Below, piece after piece: positions 24,903 through 33,387 of a stretch of 51,947 nt of DNA (within the stretch, counting starts at the first letter, position 1; each line of letters starts with the position of its first letter). Made by a program: the position numbers and the translations under genes. Origin of the DNA: Oscillospiraceae bacterium. Lineage in GTDB: Bacteria; Bacillota; Clostridia; Oscillospirales; Acutalibacteraceae. The stretch is taken from assembly GCA_015066465.1 (NCBI GenBank), contig SVOI01000011.1, forward strand, positions 1-51,947. The letters run 5' to 3'. The notes under the pieces were generated by a model that worked only from the letters and a program-made list of their open reading frames with translations, had not been told where the DNA came from and made no database searches.

Positions 24903-27317
24903 ATGAATAATAAAACTACAATTACTACTTCGCTTCCCGTTCTTGCAATGAGGGGCGTAGTAGTTTTCCCTAAAATGACGTTACATTTTGACGTCGGCAG
25001 ACAAAAGTCAATAGCGGCTATAAGAGCGGCACTCAACACTTCTGGTGAAATTTTCTTAACTGCTCAGTTAGATTCTGAAATAGAAAACCCAGAATTTTCA
25101 GACCTTAATAAAATCGGCGTTGTTGCAGAGGTTAAGCAAGTTATTAAGCTTCCTAATACCGAGGTATTAAGGGTTGTTGTTGAGGGTAAATACAGAGCAA
25201 CAGTAGTTGAAACCTTAAGAACGAAGCCAATTTTAAAAGCAGTTGTTACTGAAGTTAAACAAAAGGCAGTAAGAAAAATTGACTCAGCATACAGTGAAGC
25301 ATTAGTCAGAACATTACGTGATTTGTTTGACGATTACGCAGATTTGTTACCACGTATTTCACCCGACGTTGAAATGACTGTTCACACAGAAGATGATATT
25401 GCACTTTTAACAGACTATATTGCAAGTAATACAATATTGATGTTCGAAGATAAGCAAGACCTTTTAAGTGAATTAAACCCAATAAAAAGAGCCGAAAAAC
25501 TTTGCAGTGTGCTTATTAAAGAAACTGAAATTCTTTCTTTACAAGTTGGCATTCAGAACGAAGTTCACGAAAGAATGGATAAAAATCAGAAAGATTACTT
25601 CCTTCGTGAGCAGTTAAAGGTTATTTCACAAGAATTAAATGGTGAAGAATCACCCGAAGAAGAAGCCGAAAGCTATAAAGAAAAAATTAATGCTTTACCA
25701 CTCGAAGATAAATATAAAAAGAAACTTCTCGACGAAGCAGACAGACTTTTAAAGCTTTCAAGCAGTAGCTCAGAAGCGAACGTTACACGTACATATTTAG
25801 ACAGAGTGTTAGCGCTTCCTTGGAATAACGAAACAAAAGATTCTTTGAATTTAGCTAAAGCACGAAAGGTTTTAGACAAAGACCACTACGGCTTAGATGA
25901 AGTTAAAGAAAGAATTGTAGAGTTAATCGCAGTTAAAAAGCTTTCAGAAAACGTTAACTCACAAATTCTCTGCCTTGTAGGCCCTCCGGGTGTTGGTAAA
26001 ACATCTATTGCAAAGTCACTCGCAAAAGCAATGAATAAAAACTATGCAAGAATTTCTCTCGGTGGTGTTCACGATGAAGCAGAAATTCGTGGTCATAGAA
26101 GAACTTATATAGGTGCTATGCCTGGTAGAATTATTTCTGCAGTTGAACAGGCTGGCTCTACTAATGCACTTATTTTACTTGATGAAATTGATAAATTAGG
26201 TAACGATTATAAAGGTGACCCGTCATCTGCACTTTTAGAGGTTCTTGACGGCGAGCAAAATAATACGTTCGTTGACCATTATATTGACGTTCCATTTGAT
26301 TTAAGCAAGGTTTTATTTATTACTACTGCAAACGATGCTTCTTCAATTCCTGGTCCACTTTATGACAGAATGGAAATTATTGAGCTTTATAGCTATACTT
26401 TGGAAGAAAAGTTCAGAATTGCTAAAAAGCATCTTTTACCAAAGCAACTCAAAAACTTCAATATGACTTCAAAAATGGTTTCAATCAGTGACTCTGCTTT
26501 AAAACTCATTATAGACGGTTACACAAAAGAAGCTGGTGTCAGAACCTTAGAAAGAGTTATTATTAAGGTTTTAAGAAAATGTGCAGTTAAATTTGTAGAT
26601 GGTTTTGAGGGTAAAATCAGCGTTACACCTGAAAATCTTGAAGAGTTTTTAGGTGCAAGAAAATATAAAGAAACAGACCTTTCTTTAGACAATATGATTG
26701 GTGCAGTCAATGGTCTTGCGTGGACTAAAGTCGGTGGCGAGATTATGCAGATTGAAGCATCAATTTTAGAGGGTACTGGTAAAATTGAACTTACTGGTTC
26801 TTTAGGCGATGTTATGAAAGAGTCAGCAAAAATTGCAGTAAGCTTTGTAAGAAGCAGAGCAAATGAATTAGGAATTGACCCGACTTTTTATAAAGATAAA
26901 GATATTCACATTCACGCCCCCGAAGGTGCTGTGCCAAAGGATGGCCCATCTGCTGGCGTTACTATGACAACTGCACTCGTGTCAGCTCTTACAAACCGCC
27001 CTGTAAAACCAGACGTTGCTATGACTGGTGAAATTTCTTTACGTGGCAATGTTTTAGCAATAGGTGGTCTTAAAGAAAAATCTATGGCGGCATATAAAAA
27101 CAAAATGAAAACCGTTTTAATTCCACAAGATAACGTGCCAGACTTAGAAAAAGTTGACGAAGTAGTTAAAAAGAATATTGAATTTATACCAGTTTCAACT
27201 CTTGATGAGGTTTTAAATTTAGCTTTAACAAAACCTAAAAAATCCCAAAAGGATAAAAGAAAAGTTGTTGAAATTCAAGAGTCAAAAGAAGAAACACAGG
27301 CTACAATCTGTTGCTAA
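24903..27317 (+). CDS. lon: ATP-dependent protease Lon
   Basis: An 804-residue LonA protease. It has an N-terminal substrate-binding domain (LPVLAMRGVVVFPKM start; 10-205), a coiled helical linker, an AAA+ domain with Walker A GPPGVGKTS and Walker B LILLDEIDKL, and a C-terminal protease domain. The catalytic dyad is Ser683 (PKDGPSAGV) and Lys726 (GGLKEKS). The tail after about 780 is Lys-rich and ends in CC. It lies 23 bases after clpX and 18 before engB, so this is one operon. Confidence 0.97.
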   Translation: MNNKTTITTSLPVLAMRGVVVFPKMTLHFDVGRQKSIAAIRAALNTSGEIFLTAQLDSEIENPEFSDLNKIGVVAEVKQVIKLPNTEVLRVVVEGKYRATVVETLRTKPILKAVVTEVKQKAVRKIDSAYSEALVRTLRDLFDDYADLLPRISPDVEMTVHTEDDIALLTDYIASNTILMFEDKQDLLSELNPIKRAEKLCSVLIKETEILSLQVGIQNEVHERMDKNQKDYFLREQLKVISQELNGEESPEEEAESYKEKINALPLEDKYKKKLLDEADRLLKLSSSSSEANVTRTYLDRVLALPWNNETKDSLNLAKARKVLDKDHYGLDEVKERIVELIAVKKLSENVNSQILCLVGPPGVGKTSIAKSLAKAMNKNYARISLGGVHDEAEIRGHRRTYIGAMPGRIISAVEQAGSTNALILLDEIDKLGNDYKGDPSSALLEVLDGEQNNTFVDHYIDVPFDLSKVLFITTANDASSIPGPLYDRMEIIELYSYTLEEKFRIAKKHLLPKQLKNFNMTSKMVSISDSALKLIIDGYTKEAGVRTLERVIIKVLRKCAVKFVDGFEGKISVTPENLEEFLGARKYKETDLSLDNMIGAVNGLAWTKVGGEIMQIEASILEGTGKIELTGSLGDVMKESAKIAVSFVRSRANELGIDPTFYKDKDIHIHAPEGAVPKDGPSAGVTMTTALVSALTNRPVKPDVAMTGEISLRGNVLAIGGLKEKSMAAYKNKMKTVLIPQDNVPDLEKVDEVVKKNIEFIPVSTLDEVLNLALTKPKKSQKDKRKVVEIQESKEETQATICC

Positions 27318-27335
27318 GAAAGGGGATTTAATTTT

Positions 27336-27920
27336 ATGAATTTTAATAAAGTAGAATTTGAAGCGGCTTTTGGTACGCTTTCACAAATCCCCGAGTCAAC
27401 CGTAACAGAAATTGCATTTGCCGGTAGGTCAAACGTCGGCAAATCTTCAATGCTTAATAAACTCTTTAATCGTAAGAATTTAGCACGTGTTTCGTCTGTA
27501 CCAGGTAAAACAATCACAATCAATTTTTACAGAACAGAAGACGTAAGAATTGTCGATTTACCAGGCTACGGCTACGCTAAAGTTGCAAGGGGCGAAAAAC
27601 GTCGCTGGGCAGAAATGATGGAAGGCTACTTTCAGACTCCAAGAAATTTAAAGCTTGTTGTTCAGCTTGTAGATATGCGCCACAAACCATCTGAAGATGA
27701 TTATATTATGATGCGCTTTTTACAAGAATGTGAAATTCCATTCATAGTTGCCGCTACAAAAAGTGACAAGCTCAATAAAACACAGTATAAAGAGCGTGTT
27801 GAGGGCTTACGTGAAGAGTTAAAAGAATTCGGCGACGACTTAACCATCATTCCTTTTTCATCTGAAAAAGGGGATGGGGTTGATGAATTGAAGGCAGTGC
27901 TTGAGAAGTATGCGGAATAA
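27336..27920 (+). CDS. engB: Ribosome biogenesis GTP-binding protein EngB (YsxC/YihA)
   Basis: A 194-residue TrmE-Era-EngA-like GTPase needed for large-subunit assembly. G1 is GRSNVGKSS, G3 is DLPGYGYAKV, G4 is TKSDKL, and the G5-like segment is PFSSEKGDG. Its position after lon is standard in Bacillota. A CTGAGTGC-type repeat block starts at the last base of the stop codon. Confidence 0.95.
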   Translation: MNFNKVEFEAAFGTLSQIPESTVTEIAFAGRSNVGKSSMLNKLFNRKNLARVSSVPGKTITINFYRTEDVRIVDLPGYGYAKVARGEKRRWAEMMEGYFQTPRNLKLVVQLVDMRHKPSEDDYIMMRFLQECEIPFIVAATKSDKLNKTQYKERVEGLREELKEFGDDLTIIPFSSEKGDGVDELKAVLEKYAE

Positions 27921-27950
27921 GTGCTGAGTGCTGAGTGCAAAGTGCTGAGT
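27920..27950 (+). repeat. CTGAGTGC-type repeat block (family D), copy 2
   Basis: AGTGCTGAGTGCTGAGTGC, then AAAGTGCTGAGT, directly after engB. It has the same words as 12361-12396 and 28679-28711. Confidence 0.7.
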
Positions 27951-27976
27951 TTCGGAAGGCTTCGCCTTGATTATAA
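27951..27976 (+). repeat. Intergenic repeat family A, copy 4 (covarying stem)
   Basis: TTCGGAAGGCTTCGCCTTGA followed by TTATAA. The stem is AAGGC/GCCTT where the other copies have AAGCC/GGCTT; both halves of the stem have changed together. Confidence 0.7.
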
Positions 27977-28018
27977 CAAAAACAGAACTGATATTAAGCT
28001 ATCAGTTCTGTTTTTGTT
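27975..28018. terminator. Bidirectional terminator between engB and the RHH gene
   Basis: A 19-bp perfect stem (27975-27993 with 28000-28018; core CAGAACTGATA/TATCAGTTCTG), with TTAAGC between the arms and T-runs on both strands. The RHH stop codon (28002-28004) is inside the right arm. Confidence 0.85.
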
Positions 28019-28148
28019 TTTCTAAATATTCATCAATAATTACTTCAAGAAGATTGTTAACACTTCGTTTTTGCTTTTTAGCTTCTTCTTTTAATTCCGA
28101 AATTTTTTCTTCGGGTAATCTTAAATTAACTTGAATTTTATCGGTCAT
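28002..28148 (-). CDS. Small ribbon-helix-helix (Arc/CopG-type) DNA-binding protein
   Basis: A 48-residue protein below usual ORF-size cut-offs. It reads TDKIQVNLRLPEEKISELKE at the N-terminus: the IQVNLRLP strand is the DNA-contacting ribbon and is followed by two helices (EEKISELKEEAKKQ and SVNNLLEVIIDEYLEKQ). This is the classic short RHH layout, acting as a dimer or tetramer. The ATG at 28148 has AGGTGAT just upstream and a promoter at 28166-28194. Five TACCAC/GTGGTA words surround the divergent promoters and are the probable operator, so autorepression is likely. RHH proteins are often antitoxins, but the partner here is not recognisable as a toxin. Confidence 0.8.
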   Translation of the reverse strand: MTDKIQVNLRLPEEKISELKEEAKKQKRSVNNLLEVIIDEYLEKQKQN

Positions 28149-28165
28149 GGTATCACCTCGATATC

Positions 28166-28194
28166 ATTTTATACCACTTTTGCACAAAATACAA
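28166..28194 (-). promoter_or_regulatory. Promoter of the RHH gene
   Basis: Minus strand: TTGTAT (28194-28189), 17-base spacer, TAAAAT (28171-28166). A TACCAC word (28172-28177) lies in the spacer next to the -10. Confidence 0.6.
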
Positions 28195-28280
28195 GATACC
28201 ACAGTGGTACATATTGTGCAGATAATAGAAAAATATTCAAGTGGTTGAAAAAGCAAAGCAAAAGTGGTACAATGGTGGTA
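28172..28280. promoter_or_regulatory. Operator region: five TACCAC/GTGGTA half-sites
   Basis: Half-sites are at 28172-28177, 28197-28202, 28204-28209 (these two form the palindrome TACCACAGTGGTA), 28264-28269 and 28275-28280. The last two are direct repeats one helical turn apart that overlap and flank the -10 of the plus-strand gene. Confidence 0.7.
28245..28273 (+). promoter_or_regulatory. Promoter of the DUF6809-like gene
   Basis: TTGAAA (28245-28250), 17-base spacer, TACAAT (28268-28273). Because it overlaps an upstream in-frame GTG (28264), translation must start at 28303. Confidence 0.75.
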
Positions 28281-28302
28281 TCATTTTAAAGGAGTTGATT
28301 TT

Positions 28303-28584
28303 ATGAGTAAAATAATATCAAAATTATGGTGTGGTGCTTTTGAAACAGCAGGGCATTCAGGTGTAAACAATAAAGAGATTAAAGAACTGATTGAATTACT
28401 TGAAAAGCAATATACTAAGTTAACAACTAATGTTGATGAAAAACAGAAAACCGAGATTGAAAAATTTGACTTAACACACAGCGAATACGCTTCACGTTTA
28501 TGTGAACAAGCTTTTTGCGATGGTTTTTGTTTAGCCGCAAAAATTTTAACCGAAGCATTAGGCGGGGCTGAATATTTAGAGTGA
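28303..28584 (+). CDS. DUF6809-like small protein
   Basis: A 93-residue soluble protein, largely helical: SKIISKLWCGAF at the N-terminus, a long helix NNKEIKELIELLEKQYTKL, and a C-terminal helix EQAFCDGFCLAAKILTEAL. The pattern of a short 'I..LW.G' start, a coiled middle and a final 'F..G...A..I..E.L' helix matches DUF6809, small proteins of unknown function in Bacillota. The match is from memory. ATG at 28303 has AAAGGAG 7 bases upstream. It is divergent from the RHH regulator, with operator words across its promoter. A TATCATT hairpin follows the stop. Confidence 0.6.
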   Translation: MSKIISKLWCGAFETAGHSGVNNKEIKELIELLEKQYTKLTTNVDEKQKTEIEKFDLTHSEYASRLCEQAFCDGFCLAAKILTEALGGAEYLE

Positions 28585-28588
28585 AAAT

Positions 28589-28633
28589 AAAAAAAGTTCT
28601 ATCATTTTCACAAACTGAAAATGATAGAACTTT
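28589..28633. terminator. TATCATT-type bidirectional terminator
   Basis: An 18-bp perfect stem (28593-28610 with 28616-28633; core GTTCTATCATTTTCA) with a CAAAC loop. There is a seven-T run on the minus strand and TTTGTTGTTT on the plus strand. Confidence 0.85.
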
Positions 28634-28649
28634 GTTGTTTAATTGATAA

Positions 28650-28677
28650 ATAATTACAATCAAGCCGTAAGGCTTCC
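28650..28677 (-). repeat. Intergenic repeat family A, copy 5 (inverted)
   Basis: Minus strand reads GGAAGCCTTACGGCTTGATT then GTAATTA. It is in inverse orientation to copy 4 (27951-27976), so the RHH/DUF6809 module is flanked by inverted copies. Confidence 0.75.
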
Positions 28678-28678
28678 T

Positions 28679-28711
28679 TAACTCAGCACTCAGCATTCAG
28701 CACTCAGCACT
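28679..28711 (-). repeat. CTGAGTGC-type repeat block (family D), copy 3 (inverted)
   Basis: Minus strand reads AGTGCTGAGTGCTGAATGC followed by TGAGTGCTGAGT, inverse to the block at 27920-27950. Confidence 0.7.
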
Positions 28712-28728
28712 TTTTCGCAACGCGAAAA
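28712..28728 (-). terminator. Hairpin after lepA
   Basis: TTTTCGC (28712-28718) pairs with GCGAAAA (28722-28728) directly after the lepA stop. The T-rich tract is short, so termination strength is uncertain; the hairpin at 28589-28633 may be the main stop. Confidence 0.5.
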
Positions 28729-30543
28729 TCAATCCTCATCAAGCTTAAGTATCGCCATAAACGCTTCTTGTGGCACTTCAACAGTACCAAATGAACGCAT
28801 TCTCTTTTTACCTTCTTTTTGCTTTTCAAGAAGCTTTTTCTTTCTTGTAATGTCACCGCCGTAGCACTTTGCAAGAACGTCTTTTCTCATAGCTTTAACA
28901 GTTTCACGTGCTATAACCTTGCCACCAATAGCAATCTGAATCGGTATTTCAAACATCTGTCTTGGAATGTTGTCTTTAAGCTTTTCTGCAATCTTTCTTG
29001 CTCTGCCATACGCTTTGTCAGAGTGCACCATAAATGAAAGTGCATCGACAATATTGCCATTAAGAAGAACATCAAGCTTAACAAGATTTGATTTTCTGTA
29101 TTCAGAAATTTCATAGTCAAGCGAAGCGTAACCACGTGTTCTTGATTTTAATGCATCAAAAAAGTCATAAATGATTTCATTAAGTGGTAAATCATATTTT
29201 AATTCAACTCTGTCTGCAGAGATGTAGTCCATATTTTTAAACGTACCACGTCTTTCCTGACATAAATCCATAATTGCACCAACGTACTCAGGTGGTGAAA
29301 AAATGTGAGCATCTGCAACTGGTTCTTCAGAAAAATCAATAGTCGCAGGGTCAGGGTAGTGGGTAGGGTTGTCAATTTCAATTACTTCACCATTTGTTAA
29401 GTGAATTTTATAAACAACGCTTGGAACAGTTGTAACTAAGTCTAAGTTGTATTCTCTTTCGAGTCTTTCTTGAATAATTTCAAGGTGTAATAACCCTAAA
29501 AAGCCACATCTGAAACCAAAGCCTAATGCACCAGAGGTCTCTGGCTCATAAGAAAGAGCCGCATCGTTAAGCTGTAATTTTTCGAGTGCCTCGTGAAGAT
29601 TTTCATAGTCTGCACCGTCTGCTGGGTAAATACCACAGTAAACCATCGGCGTTGCCTGTCTGTAACCAGGTAACGCTTCTTTTGCTGGGTTACTTGCGAG
29701 TGTAACAGTGTCACCAACACGAGCATCACTAACAGTCTTAATTGAAGCGGTAATATAACCAACTTCACCAGCGCAAAGTTTTTCTCTTGGCTCAAGTGAC
29801 GTTGCTCTCATATAACCAGTTTCAACAACTGTAAATTCAGCACCAGTTGCCATCATTTTCATAGTGTCACCAGGTTTAATAGTACCGTCAACAATTCTTG
29901 TGTAAACAATAACACCCTTGTAGTTATCGTAAACAGAGTCAAAAATAAGTGCTCTTAAAGGTGCATCGTCATCACCCTGAGGGGCAGGAATGTCTTTTAC
30001 AATTCTTTCTAAAACCTGTTCAACGTTCTGACCAGTTTTAGCAGATACTCTTGGTGCATCTTCACAAGGGAGACCAATAATATCTTCTACCTCAAGGCTT
30101 ACTCTTTCAGGGTCAGCAGATGGCAAGTCAATCTTATTTATAACTGGCACTAACTCAAGGTTGTGGTCAAGGGCTAAATATGTATTGCCCAGAGTCTGAG
30201 CCTCAATACCCTGTGAAGCATCAATTATTAAAATTGCACCCTCACAAGCGGCAAGTGAACGTGAAACCTCATAGTTAAAGTCAACGTGACCTGGGGTGTC
30301 AATTAAGTTTAACTGGTAGGTTTTGCCGTCGTTTGCTTTGTAATCGAGTTTAACAGCGTGAGCCTTAATTGTAATACCACGCTCTCTCTCAAGGTCCATA
30401 TCATCAAGTAATTGAGCCGACATATCACGCTTTGCAACAGACTGAGTAAGCTCAAGAAGTCTGTCTGCAAGGGTAGATTTGCCGTGGTCGATATGGGCAA
30501 TAATTGAAAAGTTTCTTATATTTTCTTTTGTAACAAGGGACAT
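28729..30543 (-). CDS. lepA: Elongation factor 4 (LepA), back-translocating ribosomal GTPase
   Basis: A 604-residue translational GTPase. G1 is AHIDHGKST, the switch I region contains [12 protein letters not shown]3 is DTPGHVD, and G4 is NKIDLPSAD. The LepA-specific C-terminal domain ends with [52 protein letters not shown], which distinguishes it from EF-G. AAAGGAA lies upstream of the ATG. It is the last gene of the minus-strand series obg-mrnC-yitT-lepA. Confidence 0.97.
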   Translation of the reverse strand: MSLVTKENIRNFSIIAHIDHGKSTLADRLLELTQSVAKRDMSAQLLDDMDLERERGITIKAHAVKLDYKANDGKTYQLNLIDTPGHVDFNYEVSRSLAACEGAILIIDASQGIEAQTLGNTYLALDHNLELVPVINKIDLPSADPERVSLEVEDIIGLPCEDAPRVSAKTGQNVEQVLERIVKDIPAPQGDDDAPLRALIFDSVYDNYKGVIVYTRIVDGTIKPGDTMKMMATGAEFTVVETGYMRATSLEPREKLCAGEVGYITASIKTVSDARVGDTVTLASNPAKEALPGYRQATPMVYCGIYPADGADYENLHEALEKLQLNDAALSYEPETSGALGFGFRCGFLGLLHLEIIQERLEREYNLDLVTTVPSVVYKIHLTNGEVIEIDNPTHYPDPATIDFSEEPVADAHIFSPPEYVGAIMDLCQERRGTFKNMDYISADRVELKYDLPLNEIIYDFFDALKSRTRGYASLDYEISEYRKSNLVKLDVLLNGNIVDALSFMVHSDKAYGRARKIAEKLKDNIPRQMFEIPIQIAIGGKVIARETVKAMRKDVLAKCYGGDITRKKKLLEKQKEGKKRMRSFGTVEVPQEAFMAILKLDED

Positions 30544-30574
30544 ATTGTTGTTCCTTTCTAAAAATGATTTTTAA

Positions 30575-31456
30575 TTAACTATTCTGAAACCCGTAGCCGA
30601 ATACTTCATTAGATTCTGTAATAACAGTAAAAGCACTACGGTCAATTTCTTTTACAATTTTATTTATTTCTGCTACTTCGTTTGGTCTCACAACTGAAAG
30701 AAGAATAGTTTTTTCTTCGTTTGTGTAGGCACCAGAGGCTGGTATAAGTGTAACACCGTGCTGAATGTCATTCATTATCCTTTTAGCTATTTGTTGTGGC
30801 TGGGTTGTAATTATAAGAAGCATTTTGCTCCTTGCGGCACCAAAAATAATTGCATCAACTGCTCTTGACGTTACAAAAAATGAAACTGTTGAATAAAGAA
30901 GTGCTTCAATGCTGCCATAAACAAAAAGGGTAGAAATAACAATTATGGCATCTATTATAAAAACAAGAGTACCTAAAGAAAAATGTGGATACTTAAGTCT
31001 TATAAGCTTTGCCAAAATATCAGCTCCACCAGTTGTGCCACCTCGTAAAAATATAATTCCTACACCAACGCCAATAGAAACTCCACCAAAAATTGAAGCT
31101 AAAAGCGGGGAGTATATATAATGCTTTTCTAAAATGAATGGCAAAATATCAATTAAAGATGAAGTAAGAAAAGTAGCAAAAAGTGATTTCTTAAAAAAAC
31201 TTCTGCCGAATTTTTTAAATGAAAAAATAAAAAGTGGAATATTTACAGCTATAATAACTGAGCCTATCGGTATATTAAAAAGATGGTTAAGCATTGTACC
31301 TATACCAGATACTCCACCAGGTGCTATATTATTTGGCGAAGTAAACATTGCTATGCCAAATGAAAATATGAAAGCACCAATAGCTATAATTATATAATCG
31401 ATAATCGTTTGTTTAATTGTTTTCTTTGTTTCGGAAATTTTCAAGATATTCTTCAC
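30575..31456 (-). CDS. YitT family membrane protein (DUF161 + DUF2179)
   Basis: A 293-residue protein with five or six N-terminal membrane helices (about 15-200, with FTSPNNIAPGGVSGIGTML and IFLRGGTTGGADILAKLI as family hallmarks) and a C-terminal soluble DUF2179 domain (about 225-290, ending ESNEVFGYGFQ). Function is not established; homologues are often called membrane-anchored or transporter-like. Initiation is ambiguous: GTG at 31456 (used here) or TTG at 31444 with AGGTG 9 bases upstream. Both lie inside the 3' end of mrnC, so the two genes overlap by at least 32 bases and are probably translationally coupled. Confidence 0.85.
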   Translation of the reverse strand: MKNILKISETKKTIKQTIIDYIIIAIGAFIFSFGIAMFTSPNNIAPGGVSGIGTMLNHLFNIPIGSVIIAVNIPLFIFSFKKFGRSFFKKSLFATFLTSSLIDILPFILEKHYIYSPLLASIFGGVSIGVGVGIIFLRGGTTGGADILAKLIRLKYPHFSLGTLVFIIDAIIVISTLFVYGSIEALLYSTVSFFVTSRAVDAIIFGAARSKMLLIITTQPQQIAKRIMNDIQHGVTLIPASGAYTNEEKTILLSVVRPNEVAEINKIVKEIDRSAFTVITESNEVFGYGFQNS

Positions 31457-31880
31457 CTGTACTTATATTAAATATGTACATGATTCTCTCAAAATCTCCG
31501 ATTAAGTAAAGGTAACCGTAAAGTGTTTCAAGACCTGTTGCATAGCGGTAGTCAGCATCACTCTGGTTTTTTGGCACGTGACCACTGTGAGCGTTTCTGC
31601 CACGCTTGAAAATTGCTTCTTCATCCTCTGTTAAGAGCGGTAAAACTTTTTTTATCATTTCAGCCTGACAGTTAGCGTTAACAAGCTTAATTGACTCTTT
31701 GTGAAGTGCATTTGTCGGTCTGTTTGCAGTTTTTAAAAGCATTTCTCTTACTAAAAGACTGTAAACCGCATCACCCAAAAAAGCAAGTGTTAACGGGCTA
31801 TATTGCTTTGCATCTGTCTTTGAAAGCTTCTCATAAGAAAAAAGGTTTGATAATAACGTTTCTTTTTCATTAAGGCACAT
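31413..31880 (-). CDS. mrnC: Mini-ribonuclease III
   Basis: A 155-residue RNase III-like catalytic domain without a double-stranded-RNA-binding domain; it matures 23S rRNA in Bacillota. The catalytic Asp is in LTLAFLGDAVYSLLVRE and the Glu in TGLETLYGYLYLIGD. RGRNAHSGHVPKNQSDADYRYATG is characteristic. ATG at 31880 (CLNEKET) has GGAG 8 bases upstream and overlaps the obg stop by 11 bases; a start at 31898 is less likely. It is usually next to cysS; here it follows obg. Confidence 0.9.
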   Translation of the reverse strand: MCLNEKETLLSNLFSYEKLSKTDAKQYSPLTLAFLGDAVYSLLVREMLLKTANRPTNALHKESIKLVNANCQAEMIKKVLPLLTEDEEAIFKRGRNAHSGHVPKNQSDADYRYATGLETLYGYLYLIGDFERIMYIFNISTGEEYLENFRNKENN

Positions 31881-33141
31881 AGTCAAACTCCAGGTCATAA
31901 ATACTTACAGTGTCGCCTTCCCCAATACCACGTTCAATAAGAGCGTTAATAATACCGCTTGATTGTAATGCATTCTGGAAGTATTGAAGCGACTCATAGT
32001 CCTCTAAATCTGTTTTAGAAAGAATTTTTGCAAGCCATTCTGCTTCAATAATATAAACGTCATCTTCAACTCTTATCTTAAAGTCACGGTTAGATGTTTT
32101 ATAAATATCACTTACAGTAATCTCTTCACGCTCATAAATTTTAATAGGTGGTAAGGTAGCAAGCTTTTTGGCAATAGCGTTTATTAAATCTTGTGTGCCT
32201 TCTAAAATAGGGGCACAAATTTCAAAATACTCGTAGCCTTTTTCTTCAATATATTTTCTGAAAGCTTCTCTCTGCTCGTCTGTTGCAAGGTCGGTTTTGT
32301 TACCAGCAACTATCTGTGGGTAGTTTGCTAATTCTTCATTATATTTTACGAGTTCTGCATTTATTGTTTCAAAGTCAGTAAATGGGTCTCTGCCTTCACT
32401 ACCTGAAACGTCAACAACGTGAACTAAAATACGACATCTTTCAATATGTCTTAAGAATTCGTGACCTAAACCGATGCCGTCTGAAGCACCTTCAATAATA
32501 CCTGGAATATCAGCCATAACAAAACTGCTTTCAGGACCCATTCTTACAACACCCGGAACAGGAGTAAGTGTAGTAAAGTGGTAATTTGCAATAATAGGCT
32601 TTGCTTCACTTACAACAGAAATAAGCGTACTTTTACCAACGTTCGGGAAACCAATTAAACCAACGTCCGCAAGAAGCTTTAATTCTAAAGTAACCTCCCA
32701 GTCTTCACCAGGCATACCATCTTTTGCAAAACGTGGTACTTGCCTTGTAGGAGTAGCAAAGTGTGGGTTACCCCAACCACCGTTACCACCTTTAGCGGCA
32801 ATAAAGGTTTCATCCTTACTCATATCTGCCATAATAGCACCAGTAGAGTTTTCTCTTATTACTGTTCCCCTTGGAACTCTGATTATTAAATCTTCACCAC
32901 GTTTACCGTTACATTTTCCACCACGACCGTTTTCGCCGTTTGGAGCTTTATATTTTCTTTTATAACGGAAATCTGAAAGGGTAGTAAGGTTATCATCGAC
33001 CTGAAAAACGATGTTGCCACCTTTACCGCCGTCGCCACCATCGGGACCACCAGCATTAATATATTTTTCTCTGTGGAAAGCAACAGCGCCATTACCACCA
33101 TTACCCGCAGTTATTCTTATTTTTGCTTTATCAACAAACAT
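31870..33141 (-). CDS. obg: GTPase Obg/CgtA
   Basis: A 423-residue GTPase of 50S ribosome assembly. The glycine-rich Obg fold is at 1-158 (GGNGGNGAVAFHREKY, GGPDGGDGGKGGNI). The G domain has GFPNVGKSTLIS (G1), DIPGIIEGAS (G3) and NKTD (G4), and the C-terminal OCT domain is at about 345-423. AAAGG lies upstream of the ATG. The common rplU-rpmA genes do not precede it here; a 316-base gap does. Confidence 0.96.
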   Translation of the reverse strand: MFVDKAKIRITAGNGGNGAVAFHREKYINAGGPDGGDGGKGGNIVFQVDDNLTTLSDFRYKRKYKAPNGENGRGGKCNGKRGEDLIIRVPRGTVIRENSTGAIMADMSKDETFIAAKGGNGGWGNPHFATPTRQVPRFAKDGMPGEDWEVTLELKLLADVGLIGFPNVGKSTLISVVSEAKPIIANYHFTTLTPVPGVVRMGPESSFVMADIPGIIEGASDGIGLGHEFLRHIERCRILVHVVDVSGSEGRDPFTDFETINAELVKYNEELANYPQIVAGNKTDLATDEQREAFRKYIEEKGYEYFEICAPILEGTQDLINAIAKKLATLPPIKIYEREEITVSDIYKTSNRDFKIRVEDDVYIIEAEWLAKILSKTDLEDYESLQYFQNALQSSGIINALIERGIGEGDTVSIYDLEFDYVP

Positions 33142-33184
33142 AATTTTAATTACCTTTCAAAATTTAAAAGTACATACATACCTT

Positions 33185-33213
33185 ATTATACTATAATATT
33201 GAAAAAATATAAA
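33185..33213 (-). promoter_or_regulatory. Candidate promoter of obg
   Basis: Minus strand: TTTATA (33213-33208), 17-base spacer, TATAAT (33190-33185). The -35 is weak. Confidence 0.5.
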
Positions 33214-33387
33214 TAGTTTTTTGAGAAAAAATTGAAAATAACTAAAAGAAGTTTTATCGAACAAAAAAGGGAACAAAAACAGAACGATATCAACCGAAAT
33301 TGCATTAAATATAACAAAAAATGTCGAAAAATACACCAAGAGTACCATTTTGAGTACAATGAAAACAAAAAATAACGAACATTTATG

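Noticed and set aside
28002-28584. Calling the RHH/DUF6809 pair a toxin-antitoxin system.
   Set aside because: The genes are divergent rather than in one operon, and the larger protein has no toxin motif.
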